NCBI GenBank assembly: GCA_036971475.1
Contig: JBAIZL010000003.1
Location: 81,240,929 to 81,304,928, forward strand
DNA length: 64,000 nucleotides
Reading direction: 5' to 3'
DNA from: Prosapia bicincta
Taxonomy: Eukaryota > Arthropoda > Insecta > Hemiptera > Cercopidae
The translations under genes were made by a program, and so were the position numbers. The notes below the pieces were generated by a model that worked only from the letters and a program-made list of their open reading frames with translations, was not told the DNA's origin and did not search any database. This document shows positions 62,190-64,000 of this stretch, piece after piece. The stretch's first letter is position 1, and each line of letters begins with the position of its first letter.

Positions 62190-63740
62190 TCCCCAGCTAG
62201 TCTATAATTTGAATGTGCAAAGCCTAAGGACATTTTCATCAGTCCGTAATATATGTCAAAGGAAAAAATACCCTCAAATTACGAAATTCCATGATCATCA
62301 CCAGCTATGGGTTCCAGTTTGCCACAATCGAATCCTGATATCTTAATATATTGGTATCTTCAACCAATCGCCGTAGCAACCATTAGTAAGGAAATCCAAG
62401 TGATCATGGGAACCCAAAAACAGGTATGTGATAATTTTACCAAAATGCATATAAACATGCAGCAATAAACGTTTTTGCTGTAATTTTACTATAATTAGCT
62501 GGCTTCACCTGGACCTAACAAAACATGATATAAATAAAAAATACTGTATGGAAAATAAATATATTAAATAATACAGGAGGCTAAAAATATACGTTAAAAT
62601 GTACGAGGAATATAGGAATATACAAAGTTTAATTATCGAAAATATTTAATTCTACAACTTTAAACTAACCATAAGCTTCATAAGAATACAAGAAATAAAA
62701 AAAAAAAAAAACTCTTTGAAATGTATTTTCAATGTACATAAACCTATATTAAATAAAGCTGATACACTGAAAATTGAATTTGTTCAACAAGTCTGCTAGA
62801 CATTCCCCTCTTATGATATCGCAGCAACGCTAGTTTATTAAAAATTAATTAGAGTTTCATAATTTTAGAGTTACAGGAGTATGACTAATTATTAATACTG
62901 TTCCTATATGGGGCTACCACTAACTATGTCAAATATTATTAGACAGGTAAATCATAATTATTTATACTCAGTTACCTACTCTTGAATTGAGTAGCTATAA
63001 CATAATATTGAATAAAAATTGTATTGAAATATAATGATTTATGGAAATATATTAAAAAAATTTTTATTTAGAAATACATTGCCACTAATCCTTTTATATA
63101 TTAGGAGAGAACATCTTACGTTGTTTCCAATAAATGATTGTTCTAAAATGAACACTATTTTGTCTACTATCAAAAAGAATATACTAATAATATAATTTTG
63201 TAAAGAAGAATTCGAAATAGTGAAGTTTATGAGTAACTCATAACATAGTAATTAGTGTTTAGCTGTCACTGGTAATGGCAGCTTGGTTGTTCAAATATTT
63301 CTCATATTGATTTATTTTAAATACATTGTGATAATTGTGTAATTTTGGCATGTATGCGTTTTTTTGAATATTTCTATGTAATTGTAGACAAGAAATGAAA
63401 TTTAAATTCAAGTAACCAGTCAATTTTACGAGTATAATTGCAATCTAGCTACAAAGACTGCTGTCTGATAGAAATCAAGAGGAAATGTCTTAATTGTACC
63501 ATCCAAATCCAATTGAAAATACTCTAAATCAAGTATTATCTTCTAAAAATGTTTCAATTCTAATATTAAAAAATAAGTGCTTTTAAGTAACAATATAAAG
63601 AAAATTCTTACTGTAAAATCTTGAATTCAAGATTAGTTGTTATTCTCTAAGGAAGAACAGTGAGAGAATTAAAATTGGGAACATTGAGGATAGTTGAACG
63701 TTAAACTGTACGGCACTAATTAGATAGGAATGAAGTCCTT
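62190..63740. repeat. Diverged duplication, copy 2
   Basis: Counterpart of 59520-60690 with many substitutions, so an old duplication. The right end (63740-64000) is AT-rich with nothing recognised. Confidence 0.75.
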
Positions 63741-64000
63741 ATGGCCCTTAATAAATGTAAAATACAGACCATATATTTTAGTATATACATAAAGTTCAAT
63801 GGAAAGAAAATAATACCTACTAAAGAAAATCGTTAAATTTGTTTAATGTGCACCTATGCGTTTTCAATATTTAAACGATTATATTAAAATAATATTAGCT
63901 CGGTTTGACATAGCAAAAACAAATCATTGATAATGTATATAAAGTCTCTTGACTGTAATTTTTTTGTCTAATGTCTTGTCAAATTTAAATTATTATTATT

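Overview
This window is repeat-dominated, AT-rich eukaryotic DNA, most likely from an arthropod with a large genome. The evidence is an intron-containing, apparently intact piggyBac-family transposon, remnants of Penelope-like (PLE), LINE and Helitron elements, a multicopy satellite, and more than twenty long (TA)n/(CA)n microsatellites. I see no prokaryotic gene layout. I find no complete host gene, only a few short exon-like stretches I cannot name. No species can be fixed from sequence alone.

Layout: 1-5042 and 20985-24846 are two same-strand copies (A, B) of an undescribed 4-5 kb repeat with internal tandem and inverted duplications. Copy A alone carries a decayed tyrosine-recombinase-like (Crypton-like) reading frame. 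A 138-140 bp satellite, partly organised as dimers of about 278 bp, occupies 5900-8575 and 26200-31700 on one strand and 18285-20515 on the other. The two plus-strand arrays are followed by the same ~480 bp tail, and both tails stop exactly at a (TA)n tract. A LINE C-terminal fragment (9120-9465), PLE 3' ends (9500-9762, 17100-17342) and (TA)n tracts follow.

The third satellite array is split at a TTAA by a 2,937 bp piggyBac element (27977-30913). It has perfect 17 bp terminal inverted repeats, TTAA on both sides, an open 592-codon transposase exon, and a second exon coding the C5HC2 zinc finger. The in-frame stop of exon 1 lies in the splice donor, so unspliced RNA would make a transposase lacking the zinc finger.

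From 32 kb on: a minus-strand exon candidate (33421-33657), a small stem-loop element (36790-37250), a 93 bp minisatellite whose unit length keeps a 291-codon frame open (37740-38580), a decayed Jockey-type LINE reverse transcriptase (39960-40990), a 67 bp minisatellite (42900-43385), a PLE GIY-YIG copy in a nearly perfect 468 bp inverted repeat (45204-46531), PLE hairpin ends (50359-50624), a primer-binding-site-like duplication (52755-52830), a 347 bp tandem pair, a second LINE tail, a Helitron/Pif1-type helicase remnant (58500-58875), and a diverged ~3.1 kb-spaced duplication at the right end.

The parts are mobile and repetitive elements nested in one another; they do not form a pathway. 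The candidates for something undescribed are the satellite-plus-tail unit ending at (TA)n, the A/B repeat family, and the PLE family whose ends carry hammerhead-like motifs and sit beside (TA)n.
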